DNA of 64,000 bases from WRGA01 sp031553395 (GCA_031553395.1 JAVBLR010000005.1:41074-105073), one strand, 5' to 3'; shown: positions 35,047 through 45,288, counted from the first letter of the stretch. Made by a program: numbers and translations. Notes: generated by a model not told the origin, from the sequence alone.

Positions 35047-36327
35047 ATGAAAAGAGATCAAGTAATTTTCGACATCATTCAAAAAGAGCAGCAACGCCAA
35101 TTAAAGGGAATTGAGTTGATTGCCTCCGAAAATTTTGTTAGTGAACAAGTGATGCAAGCCATGGGTTCTTGCTTAACCAATAAATATGCCGAAGGATATC
35201 CTGGTAAACGTTATTATGGAGGATGCGAAGTAATTGATCAAAGTGAACAAATCGCTATTGATCGGCTAAAAAAGATTTTCGATGCAGAATGGGCAAATGT
35301 TCAACCTCATTCGGGTGCTCAAGCAAATCAAGCTGTATTTTTGGCTGTGTTAAATCCGGGTGATAAATTTTTAGGACTGAATCTTTCTCATGGAGGACAT
35401 TTATCTCATGGTTCGCCTGTGAACAGTTCGGGTATTTTATATCATCCGTTGGAATATAGCGTTCGCGAAGATAGTGGATATGTCGATTACGATATGATGG
35501 AAGAAGTAGCTTTGCGTGAACGTCCGAAATTAATTGTCGGCGGAGCATCTGCTTACTCCCGCGAATGGGATTATGCTCGTATGCGTGCTATTGCCGATAA
35601 AATCGGAGCTTTATTAATGATCGACATGGCACACCCGGCTGGTTTGATTGCTGCAGGGTTACTTGAAAATCCGTTGAAATATGCCCATATTGTAACATCT
35701 ACAACGCATAAAACACTGAGGGGTCCTCGTGGAGGTATTATTTTATTAGGAAAAGATTTTGATAATCCTTGGGGAAAAGTTACGCCGAAAGGTGAAATCA
35801 GAAAAATGTCATCTTTATTGGATTCTGCCGTATTCCCTGGAATACAAGGTGGTCCGCTTGAGCATGTAATTGCAGCAAAAGCTGTATCTTTCGACGAAGC
35901 TTTGCAACCCGAATACAAAGAATATCAAGCTCAGGTAAAGAAAAATGCTGCAGCAATGGCTAAAGCATTAATGGATAGCGGATATAAAGTTGTATCCAAT
36001 GGTACTGATAATCACTGTATGCTAATTGATTTGCGCACCAAATTTCCTGAATTGACAGGTAAAGTAGCTGAAAAAGCATTAGTTGCAGCAGATATTACTG
36101 TAAATAAGAATATGGTTCCGTTTGATAGCCGTTCGCCGTTCCTTACATCAGGTATTCGTGTTGGAACACCTGCAATCACTACACGTGGCACAAAAGAAGC
36201 TTTGATGGCACAAATTGTAGAAATGATTGACACCGTATTGTCAAATGCTGAGAATGAAGCTGTAATCAAGTCCGTTCGGGAAAAAGTAAATTCAACAATG
36301 AAAGATTATCCTTTATTTGCATATTAA
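35047..36327 (+). CDS. glyA: Serine hydroxymethyltransferase
   Basis: The 426-residue PLP enzyme has ELIASENFVS near the start, GGHLSHG, and the PLP-lysine motif TSTTHKTLRGPRGG. It interconverts serine and glycine with tetrahydrofolate. It has its own terminator 20 nt downstream. Confidence 0.97.
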   Translation: MKRDQVIFDIIQKEQQRQLKGIELIASENFVSEQVMQAMGSCLTNKYAEGYPGKRYYGGCEVIDQSEQIAIDRLKKIFDAEWANVQPHSGAQANQAVFLAVLNPGDKFLGLNLSHGGHLSHGSPVNSSGILYHPLEYSVREDSGYVDYDMMEEVALRERPKLIVGGASAYSREWDYARMRAIADKIGALLMIDMAHPAGLIAAGLLENPLKYAHIVTSTTHKTLRGPRGGIILLGKDFDNPWGKVTPKGEIRKMSSLLDSAVFPGIQGGPLEHVIAAKAVSFDEALQPEYKEYQAQVKKNAAAMAKALMDSGYKVVSNGTDNHCMLIDLRTKFPELTGKVAEKALVAADITVNKNMVPFDSRSPFLTSGIRVGTPAITTRGTKEALMAQIVEMIDTVLSNAENEAVIKSVREKVNSTMKDYPLFAY

Positions 36328-36348
36328 AATTTTTCTCACATTATTTTC

Positions 36349-36381
36349 AAAAAGCCTTCGATCTTCGAGGGCTTTTCTTTT
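36349..36381 (+). terminator. Rho-independent terminator of glyA
   Basis: An A-rich side (AAAAAGCCTTCGA) pairs with CGAGGGCTTTT across a short loop, followed by a T run. Confidence 0.8.
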
Positions 36382-36391
36382 ATGAATTTAT

Positions 36392-36425
36392 TTTGTTCCT
36401 TTACGTTTAATAAAACTAATCTTTG
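36392..36425 (+). promoter_or_regulatory. Putative promoter of the CAT-like gene
   Basis: TTTG (36392-36395) is followed after 22 nt by AATCTTTG (36418-36425), a near match to the -7 consensus. It lies 28 nt before the CAT-like ATG. Confidence 0.35.
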
Positions 36426-36452
36426 CCTTGTTCTCTTTAATCAGCCTAAAAA

Positions 36453-37112
36453 ATGAAAGCAATTTTTGAACCCGTTTCGTCAGATTGGAAAAGAAAACCA
36501 TATTTCGATTATTACTATTATAAAATCAAGACAAAATACAATGTAAATCATCATATCGACATAACAGATTTATTAAAGGAGATAAAAGCAACTGATTTGA
36601 GGTTTTATCCGGTATTTTTATATGTTGTCATACATATTATTAATCAGAATGAAGAATTCAGGATGAGTTTCGATGAAAATAACAAGTTGGGAATCTGGAA
36701 TTACACTGTTCCTTCATACACAATCTTTCACAATGACGATAAAACTTTTTCGGATATATGGAGTGAATATACTCCTGTTTTTAAGGATTTTTATAAACAG
36801 GTTACTGAAGACATGGATAAGTACAAGGATGTAAAGAAGATAAGTGCAAAAGAAAACAGACCTGCAAATTTTTGTCCTATCTCAGTTGTTCCTTGGTTGA
36901 GTTTCCAAAGTATAAGCCAAGACACATATTCGGAGTCTACGCTTTTATTTCCGATTATCAGATTCGGCAAATATTACAATGATGGAGATAAAATAGTACT
37001 TCCTTTTTCTATATTCGTAAACCATGCTGTTGCCGATGGATATCATACTTCCAAATTGATAACTGAAATTGAAGAACTTGGTAAAAATGTAAAAGAATGG
37101 ATGAAGATATAA
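36453..37112 (+). CDS. Chloramphenicol acetyltransferase-like protein
   Basis: The 219-residue protein matches the type A CAT fold and length. The catalytic motif reads VNHAVADGYHTSKL (His in H-x3-DG, about residue 190), with PVFLYVVIHIINQNEEFR near residue 52. Active CATs have HH at the first position; here it is NH, with the catalytic His retained. Chloramphenicol resistance is therefore possible but not proven; such chromosomal homologues often acetylate other acceptors. Confidence 0.85.
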   Translation: MKAIFEPVSSDWKRKPYFDYYYYKIKTKYNVNHHIDITDLLKEIKATDLRFYPVFLYVVIHIINQNEEFRMSFDENNKLGIWNYTVPSYTIFHNDDKTFSDIWSEYTPVFKDFYKQVTEDMDKYKDVKKISAKENRPANFCPISVVPWLSFQSISQDTYSESTLLFPIIRFGKYYNDGDKIVLPFSIFVNHAVADGYHTSKLITEIEELGKNVKEWMKI

Positions 37113-37301
37113 GATTTCGGCAATCCATATCAATCATTTAAATTCTTTCACAAATGGTATTCTTTTAAAGCAATCATCTCAAAAACAAAAACTTTTCCTT
37201 TATTTCAGGTGTTTTAATTTTATATGTATACGAAAGTGAATGTTAAAAGTAAGCAGACTTTCATTTTGTATAATAATGCAAATAAGAATAAAACACAACA
37301 C

Positions 37302-38435
37302 ATGAAATTTTACGAATATCAAGCAAAGGCGCTATTTTCCAAATACAACATCCCTGTAGAAAAAAGTGTTCTATGTCATACTTTTGACGAAGTTCCTGTT
37401 GCCTATGCAGATATAGGTATCCCTCAAGTAGTAATAAAAGCACAAGTTCTGACAGGAGGAAGAGGAAAAGCCGGAGGTGTAAAATTGGCAAGAAGTAAAG
37501 ATGAGGCTCGAAACATCGCAAAAACAATTTTCGGGATGAATATCAAAGGTTTTTTTGTTGATCGAGTGTTAGTTAGTGAAGCTGTAGATATAGTTTCGGA
37601 GTATTACCTCAGTTTAACAATCGACCGTAATACCAGATCAATCGTATTAATTGCAAGCCGTGAAGGAGGTATGGAGATAGAAGTTGTATCCCGAACCATG
37701 CCCAATCTGATTTGTCATATTCCGGTAGATGCATCAATCGGGATGCAAGATTTTTTATCTAAACAAGCCGCTTTTTTCTTATTTGACAATCCTGACCTTA
37801 TAAAACAATGTTCCGACATTATACAAAAACTATATCAACTGTTTATAGAAAATGATGCTTCCTTAGTAGAAATAAATCCTTTAGCATTAACAAAAGATGG
37901 TAATTTGGTTGCAGTAGATGCCAAAATAACCTTTGATGATAATGCTCTTTTTCGTCACCCTGATATTGAAAATATATTCGAACCCAACATAGAAGAGCAA
38001 AAGGAAAGAATAGCAAAAGAGAAAGGATTCAGTTACGTAGGATTGGATGGTAATATCGGCTGCATGGTAAATGGAGCCGGGTTGGCCATGGCTACAATGG
38101 ATATGATAAAACACTTCGGAGGAAATCCGGCCAATTTTCTGGATATTGGAGGAAGTTCAAATCCTGATAAAACCATTGAGGCAGTAAAATTTTTATTGAG
38201 CGATTTTAAAGTCAAAGTTGTATTAATCAATATTTTTGGAGGAATTACCCGCTGTGATGATATTGCAAAAGGGCTATTAAAAGCATTTGAGCAAACCGAA
38301 ATAAAGATACCCGTTATAATTAGACTTTCCGGAACTAATGAGCAAAAAGGACAAGAATTATTAAAAGACACACCGTTTATTATTGCTAAAACGATGGAGG
38401 AAGCTGCAAAAGCTGCTATACAACAATGTAATTAA
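37302..38435 (+). CDS. sucC: Succinyl-CoA synthetase beta subunit
   Basis: The 377-residue product starts at the ATG at 37302, where MKFYEYQAKALFSKY matches the family start; the 26-residue upstream extension does not. ATP-grasp domain features are LTGGRGKAGGVKLA and EINPLALTKDG; the CoA-ligase domain has NIFGGITRCDDIAKG. With SucD it makes succinyl-CoA or ATP from the TCA branch. sucD follows 61 nt later. Confidence 0.95.
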   Translation: MKFYEYQAKALFSKYNIPVEKSVLCHTFDEVPVAYADIGIPQVVIKAQVLTGGRGKAGGVKLARSKDEARNIAKTIFGMNIKGFFVDRVLVSEAVDIVSEYYLSLTIDRNTRSIVLIASREGGMEIEVVSRTMPNLICHIPVDASIGMQDFLSKQAAFFLFDNPDLIKQCSDIIQKLYQLFIENDASLVEINPLALTKDGNLVAVDAKITFDDNALFRHPDIENIFEPNIEEQKERIAKEKGFSYVGLDGNIGCMVNGAGLAMATMDMIKHFGGNPANFLDIGGSSNPDKTIEAVKFLLSDFKVKVVLINIFGGITRCDDIAKGLLKAFEQTEIKIPVIIRLSGTNEQKGQELLKDTPFIIAKTMEEAAKAAIQQCN

Positions 38436-38496
38436 AAGAGTTTGTGAATATTTTAAGACGTTTTTCAGATAACTATTTTTTAAATTTTATTTTCCC

Positions 38497-39357
38497 ATGA
38501 GTATCCTTATCAACCAAAATACTCGTCTTGTAGTACAAGGCATTACCGGTAGAGATGGCAGTTTTCACACTGCAAAGATGAAGTCTTATGGTACCAATGT
38601 AGTAGCTGGAGTTTCACCCGGAAAAGGTGGCACAAAAATTGACGAAATACCGGTATTTAATACTGTGTATGATGCGATTGAACAAGAAAATGCCAACACA
38701 TCTGTTATTTTTGTTCCGGCTCGTTTTGCAAAAGATGCCATATTGGAAGCTGCCGATGCGGGAATTAAATTGATTGTTTGCATAACGGAAGGAATCCCTA
38801 CATTAGACGTTATATTTGCTTGTGCTTATGTGCAAAAAAAGGGAGCTATACTAATTGGACCTAACTGTCCCGGGCTTGTATCTCCCGGCAAAAGTCTGGT
38901 TGGAATTATGCCATCACAAATCTTCAAACCGGGAAAGACAGGAATTATCAGCCGAAGTGGTACGTTAACCTACGAAATTGTATATAACCTGACTTCGAGA
39001 AACATTGGACAATCTACAGCCATAGGAATTGGAGGTGATCCTGTTATTGGAAGTTATTATCAGGATATACTGAATTTGTTTGAAAATGACCCTGAAACTG
39101 ATTCCGTTGTTTTAATTGGAGAAATAGGAGGCGATGCTGAAGAACGTACTGCAGAATATATCAAGCAGCATATAAGTAAACGGGTTGTTGCATTTATTGC
39201 CGGACAATCTGCTCCTCCGGATAAACAAATGGGACATGCCGGAGCCATTATTTCAAGTGGTACAGGTACAGCAATAGAAAAAATAATAGCATTTGAACAA
39301 GTTGGCATTCCGGTGGCAAAGTTGCCATCAGAAATACCAAACTTGCTTATTAATTAA
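38497..39357 (+). CDS. sucD: Succinyl-CoA synthetase alpha subunit
   Basis: The 286-residue subunit has the CoA-binding opening (VQGITGRDGSFHTAKMKSYG), GIGGDPVIGS and the phosphohistidine motif MGHAGAIISSG (catalytic His near 248). It pairs with the sucC product encoded upstream. Confidence 0.96.
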   Translation: MSILINQNTRLVVQGITGRDGSFHTAKMKSYGTNVVAGVSPGKGGTKIDEIPVFNTVYDAIEQENANTSVIFVPARFAKDAILEAADAGIKLIVCITEGIPTLDVIFACAYVQKKGAILIGPNCPGLVSPGKSLVGIMPSQIFKPGKTGIISRSGTLTYEIVYNLTSRNIGQSTAIGIGGDPVIGSYYQDILNLFENDPETDSVVLIGEIGGDAEERTAEYIKQHISKRVVAFIAGQSAPPDKQMGHAGAIISSGTGTAIEKIIAFEQVGIPVAKLPSEIPNLLIN

Positions 39358-39429
39358 TTGATATCTAAATGAAGTTTTTTGTTGAATTCATGTTGGCATC
39401 AATATCATCAGACCTGTATAGCTAGCTTT

Positions 39430-39801
39430 TTAAGCAACTAATTTTGTTTTTCTCCGCAAGTATTTTCCAATCGCCAATACCGACAACAACAGAAAAAATA
39501 TTACCTCTCCACTACCCAAAGGAGCCACAATCTTCTGCGGATTACCAGGATCTCCCGGAGGCGGAGCATACAATTTCTTGTCATCATCCGATAGAATCGA
39601 CGTCTTGCTATCCGCGTTGGTAATCTTTTCCCAAAAACTGTCCTTGTCGATCTTGCTCTCCTTCTCTGTTTGTAAAGTTAAGATTTCTTCTTCCTTATTC
39701 TCTTCCGATTCAAAAATACCACAGGTAGCATTTACATTCGCCACACCCATCGAAATCAATAAGGTACATAATAATACATATATCCGTTTCATATTCTTCA
39801 T
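39430..39801 (-). CDS. Small surface-type protein with C-terminal tripartite tail
   Basis: I do not recognise a family. The 123-residue protein has a signal peptide (MKRIYVLLCTLLISMGVANVNA), an acidic linker, and a tail of PLGSGEV, a 17-residue membrane helix (IFFLLLSVLAIGKYL) and basic RRKTK. This layout resembles sorting signals of the PEP-CTERM type, or a simple C-terminal anchor. It is the last gene of the T9SS cassette, 55 nt after the 256-aa protein. A matching exosortase is not in the window. Confidence 0.78.
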   Translation of the reverse strand: MKNMKRIYVLLCTLLISMGVANVNATCGIFESEENKEEEILTLQTEKESKIDKDSFWEKITNADSKTSILSDDDKKLYAPPPGDPGNPQKIVAPLGSGEVIFFLLLSVLAIGKYLRRKTKLVA

Positions 39802-39856
39802 TCGTTTTAAATTACTTTGTTCCTATTCTTTTAAACCGGAATGGATAAGGTTGATA

Positions 39857-40627
39857 TTATCTTGCAATTTTTGTAATGATATTTTTTCCGGTTACGCTTG
39901 TCGCTTTTACTACATACATTCCTGTTGGTAACGTGTTTAAGGGAATTGTTTGTACGTTTTCTGATCTTTGAACCAACTGGCCTGAGATATTATAAATGGA
40001 TAGTTGTGATGCTGATTCACTAAAAGTCAATACGCCATCTGATACCGCAATATTGAATGATGATTGTTCTGTTGCGGACATTCCTGTTTGAGTATCTTTT
40101 AAGTAAATCGCTATGCTTTGGATGCCGGGTTGATTCTTACCTCCAATTACAGGCGAAGTAAATTTAAAATACTTCGGATAACCAGAATTATCCACGGTAT
40201 TTGTAAAAGTATGAAGGTCGCAGGTTCCGGAATAGGTAGTAAAATTGTCTGTTAATGGAATAGGAGGAGTTAAATTGCCTGTTCCGTCACTGTTGATTTT
40301 CCGTTCGCATGACACTATTCCAAAGCTGGTTGCAACAAGCAATACGCCATTCAACTCAATTTTTTCTATATCCTTTGCATTGTTATTCTGGATGATGATG
40401 TATTTCGTACTGGAGTCCATACACCAGATATCCCCATCCATAGGACAAGCACCTGCACCTGTTGCAATCGACATATTCGAGCTTATCGTAATATTACTAT
40501 ACGTTGCATTAAGCCTGCTCATACCTGTACCGTCTTTGGCATCTATAAGTATGGTTTGGGCATTAAGTGTTGTTACCGAAAGAACTGAGATTAATAAACT
40601 GCTTAGTAATTTGTAAGAATTTTTCAT
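39857..40627 (-). CDS. T9SS type A cargo protein
   Basis: The 256-residue secreted protein has a signal peptide (LLISVLSVTTLNA) and a C-terminal type A sorting domain (LSIYNISGQLVQRSE, then LPTGMYVVKATSVTGKNIITKIAR). The middle is a beta-rich domain I do not recognise, with five cysteines (CPMDGDIWC; SCERK; GTCDLHTF). It lies between the 1457-aa and 123-aa genes in the same direction. Confidence 0.83.
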   Translation of the reverse strand: MKNSYKLLSSLLISVLSVTTLNAQTILIDAKDGTGMSRLNATYSNITISSNMSIATGAGACPMDGDIWCMDSSTKYIIIQNNNAKDIEKIELNGVLLVATSFGIVSCERKINSDGTGNLTPPIPLTDNFTTYSGTCDLHTFTNTVDNSGYPKYFKFTSPVIGGKNQPGIQSIAIYLKDTQTGMSATEQSSFNIAVSDGVLTFSESASQLSIYNISGQLVQRSENVQTIPLNTLPTGMYVVKATSVTGKNIITKIAR

Positions 40628-40685
40628 TGTTAATCGTTGTTTTGTTATTCTTTGTTTGTTAATTACTTTTTATTCTTTGCTATTT

Positions 40686-40730
40686 GAAAATACCGGTTAC
40701 AGTGACTATTAGCTACCTGTAACCAGTATC
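40686..40730 (-). terminator. Terminator between the 1457-aa and 256-aa genes
   Basis: The 12-bp stem (40691-40702 with 40717-40728, TACCGGTTACAG type, one mismatch) is followed by Ts on the minus strand. It may attenuate expression of the two downstream genes relative to the large one. Confidence 0.7.
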
Positions 40731-40742
40731 TTATTTTTAATT

Positions 40743-43700
40743 TCAATTCACTACCTTCACATTGCGTATCTGGCTATCACTTTGAACTTTTACGATGTAA
40801 AGCGCATTCTTTGGCAGTGTTTTGTTATATGTCTTGCTTTGAAGATGCTTTGCCGTACTGACTAAGCGTCCCTGCAAATCATAGATTTCCACACTTTGAA
40901 GACTCTCATTATTTGTCGTTGAGACTTCCAGCACCCCGTTGCGGCAGTATACTTCAATCGTGTTATTCGGTTGATTCGGAGTATTGATTCTCGTTGTGTA
41001 TTTGATAAATGATAGTGTAAATCGGTTGTTAAAGGTCTCCGCATTCGTCTTTTCAAAAACATGGATAGAACCTTGACGTAAGTTATAGGACTTTTGCGTT
41101 TCCAAATCATTCAAATAAATACCATATTCAGGGGCAAAGGAGGACAGGCCGGAAAAGTTCAACCGGAAAGCGCCTGATTTGCTTGTGCGGATTCCCAGTG
41201 GAATTATCGTATTTTCCAGATTATCGATCTTTTGGATATCCAGATATTTACCTGTCTTTGGATTGCGGGTATAAACTGTGATAGCTTCGGTAAACTGTTT
41301 CAGGAACGTTTTGCCGATACTTTCGTTCGTTTCATCATAATCCGGTGAATACATCAACAGGGATTTATTCATTTGTGTACCACGGGATACTTCGATGGCC
41401 AAAGTCTGTGCTTTAGGTTCATCCTCTTCACTGATCCTGAGTTTTGCACCGGCCACATTCAATACACTCTTTACATCGGCAAAAAGCGTTTGTGAAGGGA
41501 AAGCTGTCCGCGATTCCATCAGTACAGACTGCATCGGTGCGATATAACGTGTCAAGGCAGGAAGTCCTGTGCCTGTTCCCGTATTTTCTCCTGTGCGGGT
41601 ATAGGTGACAAAAACACCGTCCGTCTTATCCAGTACCTGGTAATAGTTCTTGATATAGGCCGAATTGGCCGAATAGAACTGGTTGAAATCAAGGTGTGTC
41701 ATAAACGGGTTACCAACTATCACCTGTTCATTGGAGGTACTTGACGAACTTGCAAGCGGAACTTTTCCGTTTGACGGAGGAAGTTTGCTGTCATTTTCAT
41801 AGACAAAGCGGTTTTCCATTCCCTTCCGACTAATGGGGGCAGTATAAACGACATGTCCGGCCCGGGCATATACATTATAAAAATCATCGTACTTCGGAAA
41901 CAGGAACTGATGGCTGGTTATCGTATTTATATCCTGTTTATTATCCAGCCAGAAAGAGATTCCCTGTCCTGCCGGCATTTCAACATTCGGGTTATGGAAC
42001 ACGCCTGTCCAGCCCCACGCATCGGTATCGCTTTCCCCGTTTTCAGGATTAGCACTGCGGTAAAGCCGGGTATAGACTTCCACATTGTCTTTCAGCGGAT
42101 TGGGGTCGACTTCGTAATAATCTCCTGTAAACATGCTCCTTAAAGGTGCAGATAGCATATACCAGCGGTTGGCATTCAGTCGAAGGTAGACGTAGGCCGC
42201 GTCATAATCCAGCGTATCCGTGCGTTTGACTTCCCCGCCGTGTTCAAACCAAATATTAGCACATTCGCTCCTTAGATAATCCTCGTAGGAAGTCCCGGTT
42301 CCTGTGATTTCGACGTTGCTTAAATCAGGATAGGTTACAAGACTGTCCGGGATTAAGACATTCGTACATTTACGCGGAACGTTACGCATCGGGTAAGGGT
42401 CGATAATTGGAGCATTCGGATTTGTCCAGTTCTCGAAATTATGCCAGTCCGAATTGATTTTCCCGTTCCACACAAGTGTATCGGGAGTCAGATAGACATT
42501 GACCGTATCGCGTACTACATTCAGTTTTACGCCTGTGGTCTTACTGTATGTATCAATAAAGTACCGTTGAAGTACGTTGGCATCCTTGGTTACAGGCCAG
42601 TTGTCACCAACTCCAACGGGTGTCCCGCCTGTTGCAACATCATACCACCGGTAATCGTAAACACCCGAAGGGTCGAGGGTTACAATCTCCGTTGAATCCT
42701 GGCACATGACACGTTCGCCGTAGGTAAATGAAATATTTGAACTGCGGTTATTCCAATAGGCGCACTCGTCCGCCGCATAAGGGAACAGTGGATTATCCGT
42801 CCCGTTATCGTTATCATTCAAAAAGATATACCAGCGGTCAAAGCTCGAAGGGTAAGGAAGTGAGGAATAGCCCGGGATGATATAGGTAATATCCTTGGTC
42901 TTGTTTACCTTGACAGTATCGTTGGTTACAACCGAATGTAACATTTTATAGGTATCGGTTGGGGTATCATACACATATGTGGATATTTTCAACGGTGGAA
43001 TAAAATCCGCATCACCCACATTACCAATTCGAATATTTACATTAAGTTCATCAGTAACATCATTCAATACGAAAGTAGGCCGTTTTAAAGGATCAAACTG
43101 TAAATCAGGCCCCAAATACAACATCAACCCCTTATCATTCAAAATTGTAGCCTGCTGCAAAAAGTTATTGAATGGGCGGGTTATCGTGTCGCTATTGATA
43201 AATGGGGTAGCAGGATTTAACGGGTAACGAGGAATAGTCAAATCATCATTGATGTAGACCGGATTGTAGCTGAATTGATTCCAAACACTACGTGCCGATG
43301 CCCAGGGAGTTGAAGCCGATGCATATACGCGAAGTGAACCCTTTGCTGCACCTTCTGATGAAGCAATAATGATCTCTGCCGCACCATCTCCATTTACATC
43401 CGCAATAATCGGATATTCATCCACTGTTGGCGATTTTGAAGGATAAAAACCAGAAAGTGTTATTCCTGTCGCTCCATCAATAATACGTAAACTATCTTGG
43501 TCTCGATACACTAATTGGGCATTGCCACTTTGTGTAAAATCAAATAAGGACATCGTTGTAGAAGCTGATTCATCGGTTGTTGTCCTTTCCCATATTTTAG
43601 ACAAAATTTTAGTAGCTGCATCATAGGAATAGGTTTGCATGATATATCTACCTGTCAGAGCAATTTCGGGTTTTCCATCGTTGTTTACATCACCAATAAA

Positions 43701-45116
43701 AGGAACAGATGGCCCCGCTGCATTATGTATTCCAGAAGAACCTCCCGGTCTTATAGGAATCGTATCCACTACATTGGTATTCATTATAACTCCAGTCCTC
43801 GGATTATATATATATAAACTTCCGTTACTATCAGTGGAAGTTGTTTCCATCTTATAAGTAACAACTACATCCAATTGACCATCTAAGTCCATATCTGCAA
43901 TAGCAATGGCTCCATTTCCCACATCAGCACGGCCTGTTGCATCAGCTCTCCTCAAATATGTAAAGCTGTTTCCTGAGGTTCCTGTATGATTTGTGATGGT
44001 GACTTTATAAACACAATCTCCACCTATTACTTCAGGTAATCCATCTCCATCAATATCTACAGCAACCATTGATGTTGCCGGTATTCTCTTGGTATAATCA
44101 TAAGCTGGGGTATGGCCACTCCTACCAAAATTATAGAAACTGTTTCCCGAGTATCCTCCATCAGCTAACAAGATACCCGTTTTAGCATCAAATACTTTGT
44201 CATATACTACTATCTGTGAATTTCCATCTCCTGCAAAATCGGCAATAATTGGTATTCCACCAGAATACGTGGTATCTGCTGAATATGAAGCACGCCAAGC
44301 CTCTTCATATTCGGATAATACAGAACTAAATTTGTATTTTATTAATTGGCGAGGTTCTCTCAAGTCTCCATTACGGCCATCCGTTGTCAAGAAAATAGAC
44401 GCATAATCGCCATCAACATCTGCTATTATAAATTGTGTTCCTGTAGAAACCGGAGGTGTTTGAACTGTATATTTTAAGTATAGTTGATTGGTAGCCTGAT
44501 CCATCCCAAAAATGTATATATTAGATACGGGACCAAAGTCATGTCCAACTTCTTCTCCTTGCTTTATCAATATTTCAATTTCTCCATCGTTGTCTATATC
44601 TCCACTCAAAGGAACTCCATAAACTGTAACAATATCATCCGTTCTTGACAGCTCCTGTATTTCCCATCCAATTTTCGGTATCGGTACATGACAAACATCC
44701 GGATATACATTTTCAGGCATATTATTTACATTAATGTAAACTTTCGTCCTACTTACCGTTCCACTACATTCAATTTCATACACCAATGAATCCCGGCCGG
44801 CAAAGCCCGTTCCATCAGGGATATAATAAATATAACCGGACATAAAATCACAATAAGCTGCCCGGGTAGGTGGAGTTACAATCTTCGTCTTTAAGTCAAT
44901 GGAAGGGAGACACAACCCGGGGTCGTCATTCCGCAACACATTCCAAAACACTCCGCCGGAAGTAGGCTCTACAAATACATTGTCGGGGTGCGCCTGCAAT
45001 ACACCAACAAGTTGAGCCTTTGATTGGGTTGGGATAATGTAAAAAAATGCCATTATACCCATCAGGTACAATAGCTTTACATTATTGGTTAAAAAAGTAA
45101 TAGTTCGTTTTTTCAT
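40743..45116 (-). CDS. Large T9SS type A surface protein with FG-GAP/VCBS repeats
   Basis: The 1457-residue protein has a signal peptide and an N-terminal Ig-like stretch. About five FG-GAP/VCBS repeats with Ca-binding DxDxDG loops span 160-600 (DGDGLPEVIGG; DLDGQLDVVV; DVNNDGKPEIAL; DVNGDGAAEIII), consistent with a beta-propeller. A CARDB-like segment and a long C-terminal half with another Ig-like module follow. The last 70 residues (SLQSVEIYDLQGRLVSTA, then LPKNALYIVKV) are a type A sorting domain. It should be exported by the type IX system to the cell surface. Its leader (45117-45500) is long and structured. Confidence 0.92.
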   Translation of the reverse strand: MKKRTITFLTNNVKLLYLMGIMAFFYIIPTQSKAQLVGVLQAHPDNVFVEPTSGGVFWNVLRNDDPGLCLPSIDLKTKIVTPPTRAAYCDFMSGYIYYIPDGTGFAGRDSLVYEIECSGTVSRTKVYINVNNMPENVYPDVCHVPIPKIGWEIQELSRTDDIVTVYGVPLSGDIDNDGEIEILIKQGEEVGHDFGPVSNIYIFGMDQATNQLYLKYTVQTPPVSTGTQFIIADVDGDYASIFLTTDGRNGDLREPRQLIKYKFSSVLSEYEEAWRASYSADTTYSGGIPIIADFAGDGNSQIVVYDKVFDAKTGILLADGGYSGNSFYNFGRSGHTPAYDYTKRIPATSMVAVDIDGDGLPEVIGGDCVYKVTITNHTGTSGNSFTYLRRADATGRADVGNGAIAIADMDLDGQLDVVVTYKMETTSTDSNGSLYIYNPRTGVIMNTNVVDTIPIRPGGSSGIHNAAGPSVPFIGDVNNDGKPEIALTGRYIMQTYSYDAATKILSKIWERTTTDESASTTMSLFDFTQSGNAQLVYRDQDSLRIIDGATGITLSGFYPSKSPTVDEYPIIADVNGDGAAEIIIASSEGAAKGSLRVYASASTPWASARSVWNQFSYNPVYINDDLTIPRYPLNPATPFINSDTITRPFNNFLQQATILNDKGLMLYLGPDLQFDPLKRPTFVLNDVTDELNVNIRIGNVGDADFIPPLKISTYVYDTPTDTYKMLHSVVTNDTVKVNKTKDITYIIPGYSSLPYPSSFDRWYIFLNDNDNGTDNPLFPYAADECAYWNNRSSNISFTYGERVMCQDSTEIVTLDPSGVYDYRWYDVATGGTPVGVGDNWPVTKDANVLQRYFIDTYSKTTGVKLNVVRDTVNVYLTPDTLVWNGKINSDWHNFENWTNPNAPIIDPYPMRNVPRKCTNVLIPDSLVTYPDLSNVEITGTGTSYEDYLRSECANIWFEHGGEVKRTDTLDYDAAYVYLRLNANRWYMLSAPLRSMFTGDYYEVDPNPLKDNVEVYTRLYRSANPENGESDTDAWGWTGVFHNPNVEMPAGQGISFWLDNKQDINTITSHQFLFPKYDDFYNVYARAGHVVYTAPISRKGMENRFVYENDSKLPPSNGKVPLASSSSTSNEQVIVGNPFMTHLDFNQFYSANSAYIKNYYQVLDKTDGVFVTYTRTGENTGTGTGLPALTRYIAPMQSVLMESRTAFPSQTLFADVKSVLNVAGAKLRISEEDEPKAQTLAIEVSRGTQMNKSLLMYSPDYDETNESIGKTFLKQFTEAITVYTRNPKTGKYLDIQKIDNLENTIIPLGIRTSKSGAFRLNFSGLSSFAPEYGIYLNDLETQKSYNLRQGSIHVFEKTNAETFNNRFTLSFIKYTTRINTPNQPNNTIEVYCRNGVLEVSTTNNESLQSVEIYDLQGRLVSTAKHLQSKTYNKTLPKNALYIVKVQSDSQIRNVKVVN

Positions 45117-45148
45117 TTGTTACATTCATTCGTGATTACTATGTGAGC

Positions 45149-45288
45149 CTCACCCCCTGCCCCTCTTCGAAGGGAGAGGGAAAAAGTGACAGGTGTTTAT
45201 TTTTTATCTTGTGTATTTTTACCCCTGTCCCCTAAAAGGGAATGCTCTGAAGATGTGATTTTCGTTCCCCTTTAGGGGACAGGAGTAG
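45149..45288. repeat. GC-rich intergenic palindromes in the leader of the 1457-aa gene
   Basis: A CCCCTGCCCC...GGGAGAGGG segment (45149-45180) is followed by a hairpin with arms near 45220-45241 and 45263-45287. Both arms contain CTGTCCCCTAAA or its complement; they pair over about 20 bp. The GC-rich palindromes contrast with the AT-rich surroundings. Confidence 0.7.

Noticed and set aside
37224..37301. 26-residue extension of SucC
   Set aside because: The family N-terminus begins at MKFYEYQ; the extension is Lys/Asn-rich non-conserved sequence.
41853..42143. Plus-strand frames inside the 1457-aa gene
   Set aside because: They are antisense shadows of a continuous protein with repeat and sorting domains.
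45149..45288. Riboswitch or T-box in the leader of the 1457-aa gene
   Set aside because: The palindromes are repeats of simple GC-rich arms and no conserved aptamer core known to me is present; only the 45336-45466 part is kept as a candidate structure.
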